Source of the DNA: JBKJZO01 sp046715235
GTDB lineage: Bacteria; Actinomycetota; Actinomycetes; BP-191
Assembly (NCBI GenBank): GCA_046715235.1
Contig: JBKJZO010000089.1
Coordinates: forward strand, 1 to 32,211
Length of the DNA stretch: 32,211 nt
Direction of reading: 5' to 3'
A program made the position numbers and the translations under genes. Positions within the stretch are counted from its first letter, which is position 1; the number at the start of each line of letters is the position of its first letter. Positions 23,646-31,984 of this stretch are shown in pieces. The notes under the pieces are model-generated. The model was not told the origin of the DNA, ran no database searches, and worked only from the letters and a program-made list of their open reading frames with translations.

Positions 23646-24398
23646 TTAGGGGTAGCCGGCCGCGCGCAGGCGGGCGAGCGCGGTCTGGTCGTCCCACTCG
23701 GCGATGGTGCGCGCGTCGCCGCAGGAGCGCCCGATCGCGGCGTTAGGCAACACCGCTTCGCACATCTGGTTCTCCCGGCGCCGGGCCAGCAGTTCCTCGG
23801 CCGCCGTGACCTGGCGCTCGGCCCCGCCGGCGTGCATCAGCTCGTGCATCACGACACCGGCCAGGTATCCCTTGAAGGACTTGCCGCGCACCGAGAAGCG
23901 GGTGTTGATCGCGATCCGTCGTGGCGTCCCGCTGATCGTCGTCGAGTCGTCGCCGGTGCGCTCGAACTGCGCGAACCCGATGATGGTGCCCGCCCGCGCC
24001 GCCTCCACCACGCGGTCTTCCGCCGGCGGGTCGATCGTGCGGATCCGCTTGCAGATGCCGGTCACGACCTCGGCAAGCAGCGCCGCGTCGGCGGCGGTCG
24101 CGCCCGCGACGCTCAGTCCGTCGACCGCTCCGCACGCGACCGGGCTCACGACCGTGGAGCGGAACTCCAGCTTGCCGACGTCGTGCGACGCGGACGCGCT
24201 CGACGGCGTACGGCGTGCCTCGACCTTCTGGTCGGGCCGACTGAGCTTGGCGACGGCATACCCGAGGATCACGAAGATCGCGGCCGTTACGACCGCGACG
24301 CCGGCGACGAACCACCGGGGCAGGCGTGGCCACGGCCGCCGAACCATCGGCCGTCGCGGCTGGCCGATCTCCGGTGCCGAGCTCCCGGACAAGGTCAC
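23646..24398 (-). CDS. Membrane-anchored protein with HEXXH motif (putative metalloprotease)
   Basis: 250 residues from a GTG at 24398. After a basic, Pro-rich N-terminus comes one transmembrane helix (about 30-50), then an extracytoplasmic domain. VVMHELMHAGG (HELMH at 185-189) is a zincin-type HEXXH; a downstream Glu in AAEELLARR could be a third zinc ligand (inference). Four Cys (VACGAV, GICKRI, QMCEAV, RSCGDA) may form disulfides. The family is not recognised. It starts 8 nt after the purS stop, so it is probably transcribed with the purE-B-C-S operon despite an unrelated role. It converges with the GGDEF gene. Confidence 0.75.
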   Translation of the reverse strand: MTLSGSSAPEIGQPRRPMVRRPWPRLPRWFVAGVAVVTAAIFVILGYAVAKLSRPDQKVEARRTPSSASASHDVGKLEFRSTVVSPVACGAVDGLSVAGATAADAALLAEVVTGICKRIRTIDPPAEDRVVEAARAGTIIGFAQFERTGDDSTTISGTPRRIAINTRFSVRGKSFKGYLAGVVMHELMHAGGAERQVTAAEELLARRRENQMCEAVLPNAAIGRSCGDARTIAEWDDQTALARLRAAGYP

Positions 24399-24406
24399 CG
24401 GCGCGC

Positions 24407-24649
24407 CTACTCGGTCCGGACCGTGAAGTCCTCGATCACCGGGTTGGACAGCAGCTTTTCGGCCATGGCCCGCACGTCGTCGAGCCGCGCGCCGTCGACG
24501 TCACCGTCGAGCTCGATCTCGAAATGCTTGCCGACTCTGACTCCGAGCACGTCGCCGAAACCGAGTGAGGGAAGGGCGTTGAGCACGGCCTGTCCCTGCG
24601 GGTCGAGGATTTCCGGCTTGAGCGTTACGTCGACTACGACTCGGGCCAC
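24407..24649 (-). CDS. purS: Phosphoribosylformylglycinamidine synthase subunit PurS
   Basis: 80 residues: ARVVVDVTLKPEILDPQGQA, LPSLGFGDVLGVRVGKHFE and VRAMAEKLLSNPVIEDF. PurS is the small subunit that bridges PurL and PurQ in the FGAM synthase complex. The GTG at 24649 begins 2 nt after the purC stop and has AGGAGAG 6 nt upstream (inside the purC end). It is the last pur gene of the purE-B-C-S operon; the HEXXH gene follows. Confidence 0.96.
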   Translation of the reverse strand: MARVVVDVTLKPEILDPQGQAVLNALPSLGFGDVLGVRVGKHFEIELDGDVDGARLDDVRAMAEKLLSNPVIEDFTVRTE

Positions 24650-24651
24650 GG

Positions 24652-25542
24652 TTAGCTCTCCTGCAGGTAGTCGGCGAAGGAACGGCCAGTCAGCCGCTCG
24701 TAGGCCTCGACGTACTTGGCGCGGGTGCGCTCGACGACGTCTGCGGGGAGCCCAGGCGCGGGCGGCTTCTTGTCCCACCCACTGGCGGTGAGCCAGTCGC
24801 GCACGTACTGCTTGTCGTACGACGGCTGCGCGCGGCCCGGTTGGTAGGACTCCGCCGGCCAGAACCGTGACGAGTCGGGTGTCAGCACCTCGTCAGCAAG
24901 CGTGAGCACGCCGTCGGCGTCGTGACCGAGCTCGACCTTCGTGTCGGCGAGCAGGATGCCGGCCTGTGCGGCCAGCTCGACCCCGCGCTGGTAGACATCG
25001 ATGGTCGTCGCGCGCAGTTGCTCGGCCAGCTCCGCGCCCACCTTGTCGACCACCTCGTCGAAGGTCATCGGCATGTCGTGCTCGCCGACCGGCGCCTTCG
25101 TCGTGGGCGTGAAGATCGGCTCGGGCAACCGGCTGCCGTCGACCAGCCCGGGCGGTAGCGGTACGCCGCAGACCGAGCCGGTGCGCGCGTACTCCGTCAG
25201 CCCAGAGCCAGTCAGGTAACCGCGCGCGACACACTCGACCTCGACCATCTTGAGGCGCTTGCAGAGCATCGACCGGCCGCGCAGCGCGTCGGCCTGGTCC
25301 TTGAGCGCGGGCGGGTAGTCGTCGACCTTCGCCGCGACGACGTGGTGCGGTACGACGTCGGCGAGCTGGTCGAACCACCACAGCGACAGGCCGGTGAGCA
25401 CCGCGCCCTTGTCGGGGATCGCGGTCGGCAGCACGACGTCGTACGCCGAGATGCGGTCGCTCGCGACGAGCAGCAGCTGGTCGTCGACCGCGTAGAGGTC
25501 GCGCACCTTGCCGCTGTGGATGTGATCGAGGGTGGGAATCAC
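24652..25542 (-). CDS. purC: Phosphoribosylaminoimidazole-succinocarboxamide synthase
   Basis: 296 residues. SAICAR synthetase joins CAIR and aspartate using ATP. Motifs include SGKVRDLYAVDDQLLLVASDR, DKGAVLTGLSLWWFDQL, VECVARGYLTGSG, GILLADTKVELG and DEVLTPDSSRFW. It is the longer form usual in actinobacteria. The GTG at 25542 overlaps the purB stop (GTGA). The frame continues upstream through purB without a stop, but the conserved N-terminus IPTLDHIHSGKVRDLY fixes the start. Confidence 0.97.
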   Translation of the reverse strand: MIPTLDHIHSGKVRDLYAVDDQLLLVASDRISAYDVVLPTAIPDKGAVLTGLSLWWFDQLADVVPHHVVAAKVDDYPPALKDQADALRGRSMLCKRLKMVEVECVARGYLTGSGLTEYARTGSVCGVPLPPGLVDGSRLPEPIFTPTTKAPVGEHDMPMTFDEVVDKVGAELAEQLRATTIDVYQRGVELAAQAGILLADTKVELGHDADGVLTLADEVLTPDSSRFWPAESYQPGRAQPSYDKQYVRDWLTASGWDKKPPAPGLPADVVERTRAKYVEAYERLTGRSFADYLQES

Positions 25543-26840
25543 GCGAGCGCCTCCAAGCGATCGAATATCGGAGCGAGACGGGCGAGGTAGCGCTCGGGTC
25601 GCATGATGGTGTTCAGGGCGGTTTCGCTGAGCCCCGCCGCCTCCGGGCGCTTGCGCAGCGTCTCGCGGAACGGCAGGCCTGACTGCCACGTCTCCATCGC
25701 CGCGGCCTGCACGATCGCGTAGGCCTCCTCGCGGGACAGCCCGGTCTCGACCAGCTCCAGCAGCACTGCACTGGTGTAGATCAGCCCGCCGGTCGCGTCG
25801 AGGTTGGCCCGCATGCGTTCGCGGTCGACGGTCAGCCCCGTCACCAGGCGAGACGTCAGATGCAGCAGGTAGTCGGTGCCAATGGCCGCGTCGGGCAGCG
25901 CGACCCGCTCGACGCTGGAGTGGCTGATGTCGCGCTCGTGCCAGAGCGGGATGCCTTCGAGCACGGGCACGACTTGCGCGCGGACCACCCGGGGGAGCCC
26001 GCAGATGCGCTCGCACAGGATCGGGTTTTTCTTGTGTGGCATGGCCGATGAGCCCTTTTGCCCCTGGGCGAAAGGCTCCTGCAGCTCGCGCACCTCGGTG
26101 CGCTGGCCGTGCCGCACCTCGAGCGCGATGGCCTCGCAGACGGTGGCGACGATCGACAGGGCGTTGACCCATTCGCTGATGCCGTCACGCATCACGACCT
26201 GAGTGGCCGCCGGCGCGGGCACCAGCCCCAGCTCAGCGGCCACGTGCTCCTCGACGGCAGGGTCGATGTTGGAGTAGGTGCCGACCGCGCCGGAGATCTT
26301 CGCGACGGCAACCGCCGAGCGAGCTCGGCGCAGCCGGTCGCGCGAGCGCGCCATCGCGAATGCGAAGTTGGCGACGGTGTGGCCGAACGTGTCGGGCTCG
26401 GCATGGACCCCGTGGGTGCGCCCGACCTTGACGGTATCGCGGTGCTCGAGGCCGAGGTCGCGCAGCTGACCGACGAGAGCGTCGAGCTTTGCCAGGAGCA
26501 GGTCGCTGGCCTCGGTGAGCTGTACGGCGAGCGCGGTGTCGAGCAGGTCGGAGCTGGTCATGCCGAAGTGCACGTAGGCCGCCGCGCTGCGGGGCTCGGT
26601 GTTGTCGGCCCAGGCCGACAGGAACGCGATCACGTCGTGCTGAGTGACTGCCTCGATGGCATCGACGGCTTCGGGCTTGGGTGGCGGCGCCGCGCGTACC
26701 GGCTCGACACTGTCCTCGGGCACCACGCCGGCGCGCGCGTGGGCTTCGAGCACGAGCGTCTCGACCTTGCACCAGAGTTCGTACTTGTGCGCCTCTGACC
26801 AGACGCCGCCCATCTCGGGCAGTGTGTAGCGACCGATCAC
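25539..26840 (-). CDS. purB: Adenylosuccinate lyase
   Basis: 433 residues. It cleaves SAICAR to AICAR and adenylosuccinate to AMP, releasing fumarate. The superfamily signature GSSAMPHKKNPILCE is present, with VGRTHGVHAEPDTFG, GAVGTYSNIDPAVE and FGMTSSDLLDTALA. The GTG at 26840 overlaps the purE stop (GTGA), and the 3' end overlaps the purC start. Soluble homotetramer by family. Start and length are normal. Confidence 0.97.
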   Translation of the reverse strand: MIGRYTLPEMGGVWSEAHKYELWCKVETLVLEAHARAGVVPEDSVEPVRAAPPPKPEAVDAIEAVTQHDVIAFLSAWADNTEPRSAAAYVHFGMTSSDLLDTALAVQLTEASDLLLAKLDALVGQLRDLGLEHRDTVKVGRTHGVHAEPDTFGHTVANFAFAMARSRDRLRRARSAVAVAKISGAVGTYSNIDPAVEEHVAAELGLVPAPAATQVVMRDGISEWVNALSIVATVCEAIALEVRHGQRTEVRELQEPFAQGQKGSSAMPHKKNPILCERICGLPRVVRAQVVPVLEGIPLWHERDISHSSVERVALPDAAIGTDYLLHLTSRLVTGLTVDRERMRANLDATGGLIYTSAVLLELVETGLSREEAYAIVQAAAMETWQSGLPFRETLRKRPEAAGLSETALNTIMRPERYLARLAPIFDRLEALA

Positions 26841-27310
26841 TGACGAGCCGCTGCCTGCTCGAAGTCGTCCTTGAACTTCCACATCTTCGCGCGCAGGTCG
26901 GGGTCGCCGACGGCGAGGATCTGTACGGCGAGCACGGCAGCGTTGGTCGCGTTGTTGAGGCCGACGCACGCGACCGGCACACCCGGCGGCATCTGCGAGA
27001 TCGATAGCAGCGCGTCTAGCCCGTCGAGGGCACCGCCACGGATCGGTACTCCGATCACCGGCAGAGCGGTGTTCGCGGCGACGACTCCAGGCAACGCCGC
27101 GCTCATGCCGGCGCCGGCGATGACGACCTCGACGCCACGCGGTTCGAGCTCGCCGAGCCAGTCCTGAAGTCGCTTCGGTGCGCGGTGGGCGGAGATCGAG
27201 GTCTCGTCGTACGCGACCCCGAAGCGCTCGAGCATCGCGCCTGCCTGGGCCATCACATCGTGGTCGCTGGGCGAGCCGTAGACGATCGCGACCTTCGGGT
27301 TTTCCGGCAC
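26837..27310 (-). CDS. purE: N5-carboxyaminoimidazole ribonucleotide mutase
   Basis: 157 residues. Class I PurE: VAIVYGSPSDHDVMAQAG, YDETSISAHRAPKRL, AGMSAALPGVVAANT and LPVIGVPIRGGALDGLDALL. It isomerises N5-CAIR to CAIR; the partner PurK is not in this window. The GTG at 27310 has GGGGA about 7 nt upstream. It is the first gene of the leftward purE-B-C-S operon and divergent from the SpoIIE-type phosphatase gene (164-nt intergenic region, with no clear operator recognised). Confidence 0.96.
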   Translation of the reverse strand: MPENPKVAIVYGSPSDHDVMAQAGAMLERFGVAYDETSISAHRAPKRLQDWLGELEPRGVEVVIAGAGMSAALPGVVAANTALPVIGVPIRGGALDGLDALLSISQMPPGVPVACVGLNNATNAAVLAVQILAVGDPDLRAKMWKFKDDFEQAAARQ

Positions 27311-27474
27311 GGTCTTCCCCTCGGTGATCGTGGCGTGACTGCGGTCACGGGATTGTTTCGCATGCGCTGCGATAGCCCAATTTTTCACCTCGCCGGCCCA
27401 CCATTGTCCGATTCGGCGAGCCGATCAAGGAATGAGCCTGCTTTGTAAGCTGGGACGGGCCGGAAGGACACATC

Positions 27475-29469
27475 GTGGCGCCCGACATCGACTTGGCACG
27501 TGTTCTCGACGAGATGGCTGATGCCGCAATCGTGGTCGACGCGACCGCGACGATCCGGTACGCCAACCGGGCCGCCGCCACCATGCTGGCGACCGAGGAC
27601 GCGGTCGGGAAGCCGCTGATCAGCTTCGTACCGCCTCGCTACCACGAGCAGCACACGCAAGGCTTCGCCCGGTATCTGCGGACCCGGACCGGCCTGCTCG
27701 TCGGCGGTCATCCTGTCCGGGTGCCCGCGCTGCGCGCCGACGGCACCGAGGTCGACATCCAGCTGACCTTGCAGGCCACGACCGGACTCGACGGCGAGCT
27801 TCTCGTCGTCGGCTCGTTGCGTGACGTGAGTGCGGTGCGCGAGCTTGAACGGCGAGCCGCCGTGGCGCGCTACCTGCAGGCGAGCATGGATGTCGCCGAG
27901 CAGCTGCACAAAGCCGCCAGCGCCGACATGGCGCTTCCGATGGTCCTGCCCACGCTGTGCGAACGTCTCGACTGGGACGTCGCCGCTCTGTGGGAGGTCC
28001 GCGACGGCGTCCTGGCGAACGTCGACGTGTGGCACGTCGGCGCGGCGATCGATCCGGATTTCGTCATTCAGACGCGAACGCGACGCTTCAGTCGTGGCGA
28101 GAGGCTTCCGGGACGGGTCTGGTCGCTGGCCGCGCCGATGCATTTCGAACAACTGGCCGACGAGACGAACTTCGCGCGCAGGGATGCCGGCGCCGCGGCC
28201 GGCCTGCAGAGTGCTCTGGCGCTGCCGCTCATGGCGGGCAACACCGTCCTCGGTGTCATCGAGCTGTTCTCCCTGGAACCGCGGAAAGCCGACACCGCAG
28301 AGCTCGAGGTGGTGTCGGCGATCGGCAAACAGCTCGGCCAGTTCCTTGAGCGGATGCGAGCCGAGGACGAGCTGCGCAGCAGCGAGCAGCGCTACCGCTC
28401 GCTGGCCGAGGCGACGTCGATGGACGTGTTTCGCACCTCTGCCAGCGGCGAGCTCCTGATCGACATCCCGAGGTGGCGCCGTATCACCGGCCAATCCGTC
28501 GAGGAGGTCACTGGCATGGGCTGGCTGAGCGCGATCGTGCCGGAGGACCAGCCGCGGGTCGCGGCGCTCTGGAACGAAGCCCTCGCGTCGGGGCTGACGT
28601 TTGAAGCCGAGTACGAGATACGGACTGCGGCCGGCAGCAACCGCGTCATCTACGCGCACGCCGTACCGATCTTCGACGAGGGCCGTCTCACCGAGTGGAT
28701 CGGAACCAGCGCTGACGTCACGGCTCAGCGGCACACGGAACGTGCGGTAGCTGCCCTCGCGCAGACCTTGCAGCGAAGTCTGTTGCCGCCGCACCTGCCG
28801 CATATCCCCGGCTTCGACCTCGCCTCGAGCTACTACGCGGGCGGTGACGGTTTGCGGGTGGGCGGTGACTTCTACGACGTGTTCGCCGTCGACCCGCAGA
28901 CCTGGGTGTTCGTTATCGGCGACGTCTGCGGAAAGGGTGCGGAGGCCGCCACCGTCACCGCATTGGCGCGTCACACGATCAGGGCCACGGCGATGCGGGA
29001 GCCGCGGCCTGCCGCGATTGCGCGGGTGCTTAACGACGCACTGCGTCGCGCCGAGGAGGCGCCTTTCGTCACGGCACTCGTTGCGGTCGCAACGCTCAAC
29101 GGCGGCCAGTCCATCACCCTGTGCTGCGCCGGACACCCGGCTCCGCTGGTGCGCACCGCGAATGGTCAGGTGGCCGAGGTGGGCGTGCCGGGGGATCTGC
29201 TCGGGGTCTTCGACGAGGTCTCGCTCACCGAGACCAACGTCGAGCTGGCGCAGGACGCCCTCTTGCTCATGTACACCGATGGGGTCACGGAGGCGCGTGA
29301 CCGTGGTGGCGCGGAGTTCGGCGTCGAGTCGCTGGCCCGGCTGCTCGCTGGGACCACCGGCATCAACGCGGAGGCGACCGTCGGCACGATCACTGAATCG
29401 GTGCTCGCGCATCGCGGGCCAACCAGCCGGGACGACGTCGCGCTGCTCGCCATTGGCCGCAAACGCTGA
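27475..29469 (+). CDS. PAS-GAF-PAS-PP2C (SpoIIE-type) serine phosphatase
   Basis: 664 residues from a GTG at 27475 with GGAAGG 7 nt upstream. Order: PAS (about 10-125), GAF (about 135-300, LPTLCERLDWDVAALWEV), PAS (about 305-420, RYRSLAEATSMDVFRTSASG) and a PP2C/SpoIIE domain (about 430-664). Catalytic blocks GGDFYDVF, VIGDVCGKG, LMYTDGVTEARD and SRDDVALLAIG supply the metal-binding aspartates. There is no transmembrane segment. Such RsbU/RsbP-type phosphatases dephosphorylate anti-anti-sigma proteins and release a sigma factor under stress. The partner proteins are not adjacent; the RsbA-like protein at 10315 is a possible network member. It converges with purD, 7 nt apart. Confidence 0.95.
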   Translation: MAPDIDLARVLDEMADAAIVVDATATIRYANRAAATMLATEDAVGKPLISFVPPRYHEQHTQGFARYLRTRTGLLVGGHPVRVPALRADGTEVDIQLTLQATTGLDGELLVVGSLRDVSAVRELERRAAVARYLQASMDVAEQLHKAASADMALPMVLPTLCERLDWDVAALWEVRDGVLANVDVWHVGAAIDPDFVIQTRTRRFSRGERLPGRVWSLAAPMHFEQLADETNFARRDAGAAAGLQSALALPLMAGNTVLGVIELFSLEPRKADTAELEVVSAIGKQLGQFLERMRAEDELRSSEQRYRSLAEATSMDVFRTSASGELLIDIPRWRRITGQSVEEVTGMGWLSAIVPEDQPRVAALWNEALASGLTFEAEYEIRTAAGSNRVIYAHAVPIFDEGRLTEWIGTSADVTAQRHTERAVAALAQTLQRSLLPPHLPHIPGFDLASSYYAGGDGLRVGGDFYDVFAVDPQTWVFVIGDVCGKGAEAATVTALARHTIRATAMREPRPAAIARVLNDALRRAEEAPFVTALVAVATLNGGQSITLCCAGHPAPLVRTANGQVAEVGVPGDLLGVFDEVSLTETNVELAQDALLLMYTDGVTEARDRGGAEFGVESLARLLAGTTGINAEATVGTITESVLAHRGPTSRDDVALLAIGRKR

Positions 29470-29476
29470 CGGGCCT

Positions 29477-30748
29477 TCAGACCGTGGGGATCTGGCCGCT
29501 TTCTGCAAGGGCGGCGATGTCTGTGCGGTACTGCATGCCTTCGAACTTGATGCGCTCCACTGCTTCGTACGCCGAGGCGCGAGCGTCGGTGAGTGTGTCG
29601 CCGGTCCCGACCACCGACAGGACACGTCCGCCGGCGCTGACTACCCGGCCATCGCGGAGCGCGGTGCCGGCGTGTACGACGGTGGCTCCGCTGACGCTAG
29701 CGGCTGCGTCGAGGCCACGAATCGCGTCGCCGCTGCGGACGGCTCCGGGATAGCCGCCGGCCGCGAGTACGACGGTGATCGCCGAACCGCCGCCCCAGTC
29801 GAGAGTCGTGCCAGCGAGATCACCCGTCGCGGCGGCGTACAGCAACTGCCCCAGCGGCGTGCGCAGCATCGGCAGCACGACCTGCGTCTCGGGGTCGCCG
29901 AAGCGCGCGTTGAACTCGATCACGCGCGGACCCTGCGACGTCATCGCCAGGCCCGCGTAGAGCAGGCCGGAGAACGGCGTCCCGCGCGCAGACATCTCCC
30001 GCACCGTGGGTTCGAGAACTGTCCGCGTGATCTCGTCGACCGTCTCTTGCGAGAGCCACGGCAGCGGGCTGTATGCGCCCATGCCGCCGGTGTTGGGACC
30101 GGTGTCGCCGTCACCGATGCGTTTGAAGTCCTGAGCCGGCCGCAGCGCGACGACGGTCGTGCCGTCGGTCACGCCGAACAGCGAGACCTCGGGACCGTCG
30201 AGGTAGTCCTCGATGACGAGCGCGTCGTCCGGTGTCTTCAGCACCGAGCGCACCGCCTCGCGGGCCGCTTCGAGGTCGCTCGTCACAGTCACGCCCTTGC
30301 CGGCTGCGAGTCCGTCGTACTTGACGACGTAGGGCGGCTGCTGCGCGTAGAGATGCTCGAACGCCGACTCGGCGCTCGTGTGCGTGCGCGAACTCGAGGT
30401 CGGTACGCCGGCCGCGGCCATCACGTCCTTGGCGAAAGCCTTCGATCCCTCGAGCCGTGCTGCGGCGCCACTCGGGCCAAAGACCGGCAGGCCGCGCTCG
30501 CGCAACACGTCGGCCGCTCCCGCGACCAGCGGCCCCTCCGGGCCGACGATGACGAACTCCGCGCCGACGGCCTCCGCGAGGGACGCGCACGACTCCGGGT
30601 CGCTCATGTCGCAAGAGCCCGGCTCGGCGATGCCGACCGTGCCCGCATTGCCCGGCCCGCAGACAATGGAGGACACGAACGGGTCGCGGGCGAGGGCGAT
30701 ACACAACGCGTGCTCACGCGCACCTGAGCCAAGAACGAGTACTCGCAC
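29477..30748 (-). CDS. purD: Phosphoribosylamine-glycine ligase
   Basis: 423 residues. GAR synthetase, an ATP-grasp enzyme using phosphoribosylamine and glycine. Motifs: VLVLGSGAREHAL, VGPEGPLVAG, YVVKYDGLAAGKGVTV, GPNTGGMGAYSPLPW and VIEFNARFGDPETQVVLPML. The GTG at 30748 is the family start, with AAAGGG about 8 nt upstream. It stands alone on the minus strand, divergent from pilT; a 13-nt dyad (30824-30836) lies between them. Confidence 0.97.
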   Translation of the reverse strand: MRVLVLGSGAREHALCIALARDPFVSSIVCGPGNAGTVGIAEPGSCDMSDPESCASLAEAVGAEFVIVGPEGPLVAGAADVLRERGLPVFGPSGAAARLEGSKAFAKDVMAAAGVPTSSSRTHTSAESAFEHLYAQQPPYVVKYDGLAAGKGVTVTSDLEAAREAVRSVLKTPDDALVIEDYLDGPEVSLFGVTDGTTVVALRPAQDFKRIGDGDTGPNTGGMGAYSPLPWLSQETVDEITRTVLEPTVREMSARGTPFSGLLYAGLAMTSQGPRVIEFNARFGDPETQVVLPMLRTPLGQLLYAAATGDLAGTTLDWGGGSAITVVLAAGGYPGAVRSGDAIRGLDAAASVSGATVVHAGTALRDGRVVSAGGRVLSVVGTGDTLTDARASAYEAVERIKFEGMQYRTDIAALAESGQIPTV

Positions 30749-30823
30749 GCCGCAGACCCTTTCACGGACACTCGGTCGAGTGGCAAGGCTGACCGGCGCG
30801 GCGCCGATGGTCTGCGAGACTGA

Positions 30824-30836
30824 GCGGACTGTCCGC
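30824..30836. promoter_or_regulatory. Short dyad GCGGAC-T-GTCCGC between purD and pilT
   Basis: A perfect 6-bp inverted repeat with a 1-nt centre in the 113-nt divergent intergenic region. It may be an operator for either gene, but this length can occur by chance in GC-rich DNA. Confidence 0.3.
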
Positions 30837-30861
30837 ACATCTTTCGACTGCGACGGTGGGT

Positions 30862-31923
30862 ATGAGCGACAACGGGGCAGAGCTCGACGGCTGGCTGGGC
30901 GAGGTGTGGGAGCGCAAGGGCAGCGACCTGCTGCTGACGGCCGGCTCGCCGCCGTTGATCCGGGTCGACGGAAACTTGCTCCGGCTGGACGCCGCGTCGC
31001 TGCGCCCCGAGGACACCGACCGCATCCTGCGCGGCATCATGAACGTCAAGCAAGCGGCCGAGTTCGACACGCGCCGCGAGCTCGACTTCTCCTTCAACTG
31101 GCGAGACCAGGCGCGGATGCGGGCCAGTGCCTTTCAGCAGCGCGGCTCGGTGGCGATCGCGCTGCGCATCATCCGCTATGAGCTGCCGACGTTCGACGAC
31201 CTGGGGCTGCCCGCCGTACTCGACAAGTTCGTCAGCCAGATGCAGGGCCTGATCCTGGTCACCGGGCCGACCGGGTCGGGCAAGTCGACAACGCTCGCCT
31301 GCCTCGTCGACCGCATCAACTCGACGCGGCCGTGCCACATCCTCACCATCGAGGACCCGATCGAGTACGTGCACCGGCACAAGGTCGCGGCGGTCAACCA
31401 GCGCCAGGTCGGCGAGGACACCGACACGTTCCAGACGGCGTTGCGATCGGCGTTGCGCGAGGACCCGGACGTGTTGCTCATCGGTGAGATGCGCGACCTG
31501 GAGACGATCCAGACCGCGCTGACGATCGCCGAGACGGGCCACCTGGTGCTTGCGACACTGCACACCAATGACGCCTCGCAGGTGCTCGACCGCATCGTCG
31601 ACGTCTTCCCCGCCGAGCGGCAGACGCAGATCCGCGTACAGCTCGCCAACTCGCTCACGGCGGTGTGCCACCAACGGTTGCTGCCGCGGGCCAACGGCGG
31701 CCGGGTCGCGGCGTTCGAAGTGCTGGTGGCCACCTACGCTGTGCGCAACCTGATCCGAGAAGGCAAGACGCGCCAGCTCCGCAACCTGGTCACCACCGGC
31801 CAGCAGGACGGCATGCAGACACTCGAATCGTCGCTGTCCGCCCTGGTCGCCCGCGGGTCGGTGGCGTACGACGACGCCGTCGCCTACGCGAGCTACCCGA
31901 ACGAGATCGCTCGCCCACGCTGA
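30862..31923 (+). CDS. pilT: Type IV pilus retraction ATPase PilT
   Basis: 353 residues from the ATG at 30862 (a GTG at 30856 is the alternative). Walker A GPTGSGKSTTL (about 135-145), Asp box TIEDPIEYVH, Walker B LLIGEMRD, His box ATLHTND and the PilT-specific AVRNLIREGKTRQL are all present. It powers pilus retraction by ATP hydrolysis as a hexamer at the membrane base. The position next to a prepilin gene (beyond a terminator) suggests the start of a type IV pilus locus extending past the window edge. Confidence 0.96.
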   Translation: MSDNGAELDGWLGEVWERKGSDLLLTAGSPPLIRVDGNLLRLDAASLRPEDTDRILRGIMNVKQAAEFDTRRELDFSFNWRDQARMRASAFQQRGSVAIALRIIRYELPTFDDLGLPAVLDKFVSQMQGLILVTGPTGSGKSTTLACLVDRINSTRPCHILTIEDPIEYVHRHKVAAVNQRQVGEDTDTFQTALRSALREDPDVLLIGEMRDLETIQTALTIAETGHLVLATLHTNDASQVLDRIVDVFPAERQTQIRVQLANSLTAVCHQRLLPRANGGRVAAFEVLVATYAVRNLIREGKTRQLRNLVTTGQQDGMQTLESSLSALVARGSVAYDDAVAYASYPNEIARPR

Positions 31924-31941
31924 GTTTCTTGGCACAAACGA

Positions 31942-31969
31942 AAAGACCCCGGCCGAAGCCGGGGCCTTT
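31942..31969. terminator. Bidirectional intrinsic terminator
   Basis: CCCCGGC-CGAA-GCCGGGG forms a 7-bp GC stem with a tetraloop, extended by AAAG/CTTT after one mismatch. The flanking A and T runs make it usable in both directions, ending pilT (+) and the convergent prepilin gene (-). Confidence 0.85.
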
Positions 31970-31984
31970 CCGTCGATGGGACTT

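Noticed and set aside
24652..26172. Fusion of an unknown domain to PurC (506-codon frame)
   Set aside because: The upstream part is a shadow of purB; the true purC start is the GTG at 25542 overlapping the purB stop.
27311..27474. Purine riboswitch or PRPP-type riboswitch upstream of purE
   Set aside because: No conserved riboswitch core or long terminator hairpin was visible in the short divergent region.
27385..29625. Very long (746-codon) minus-strand open frame opposite the PP2C gene
   Set aside because: It is antisense to a gene with complete PAS, GAF and SpoIIE motifs and shows no recognisable domain; GC-rich codon bias keeps it open.
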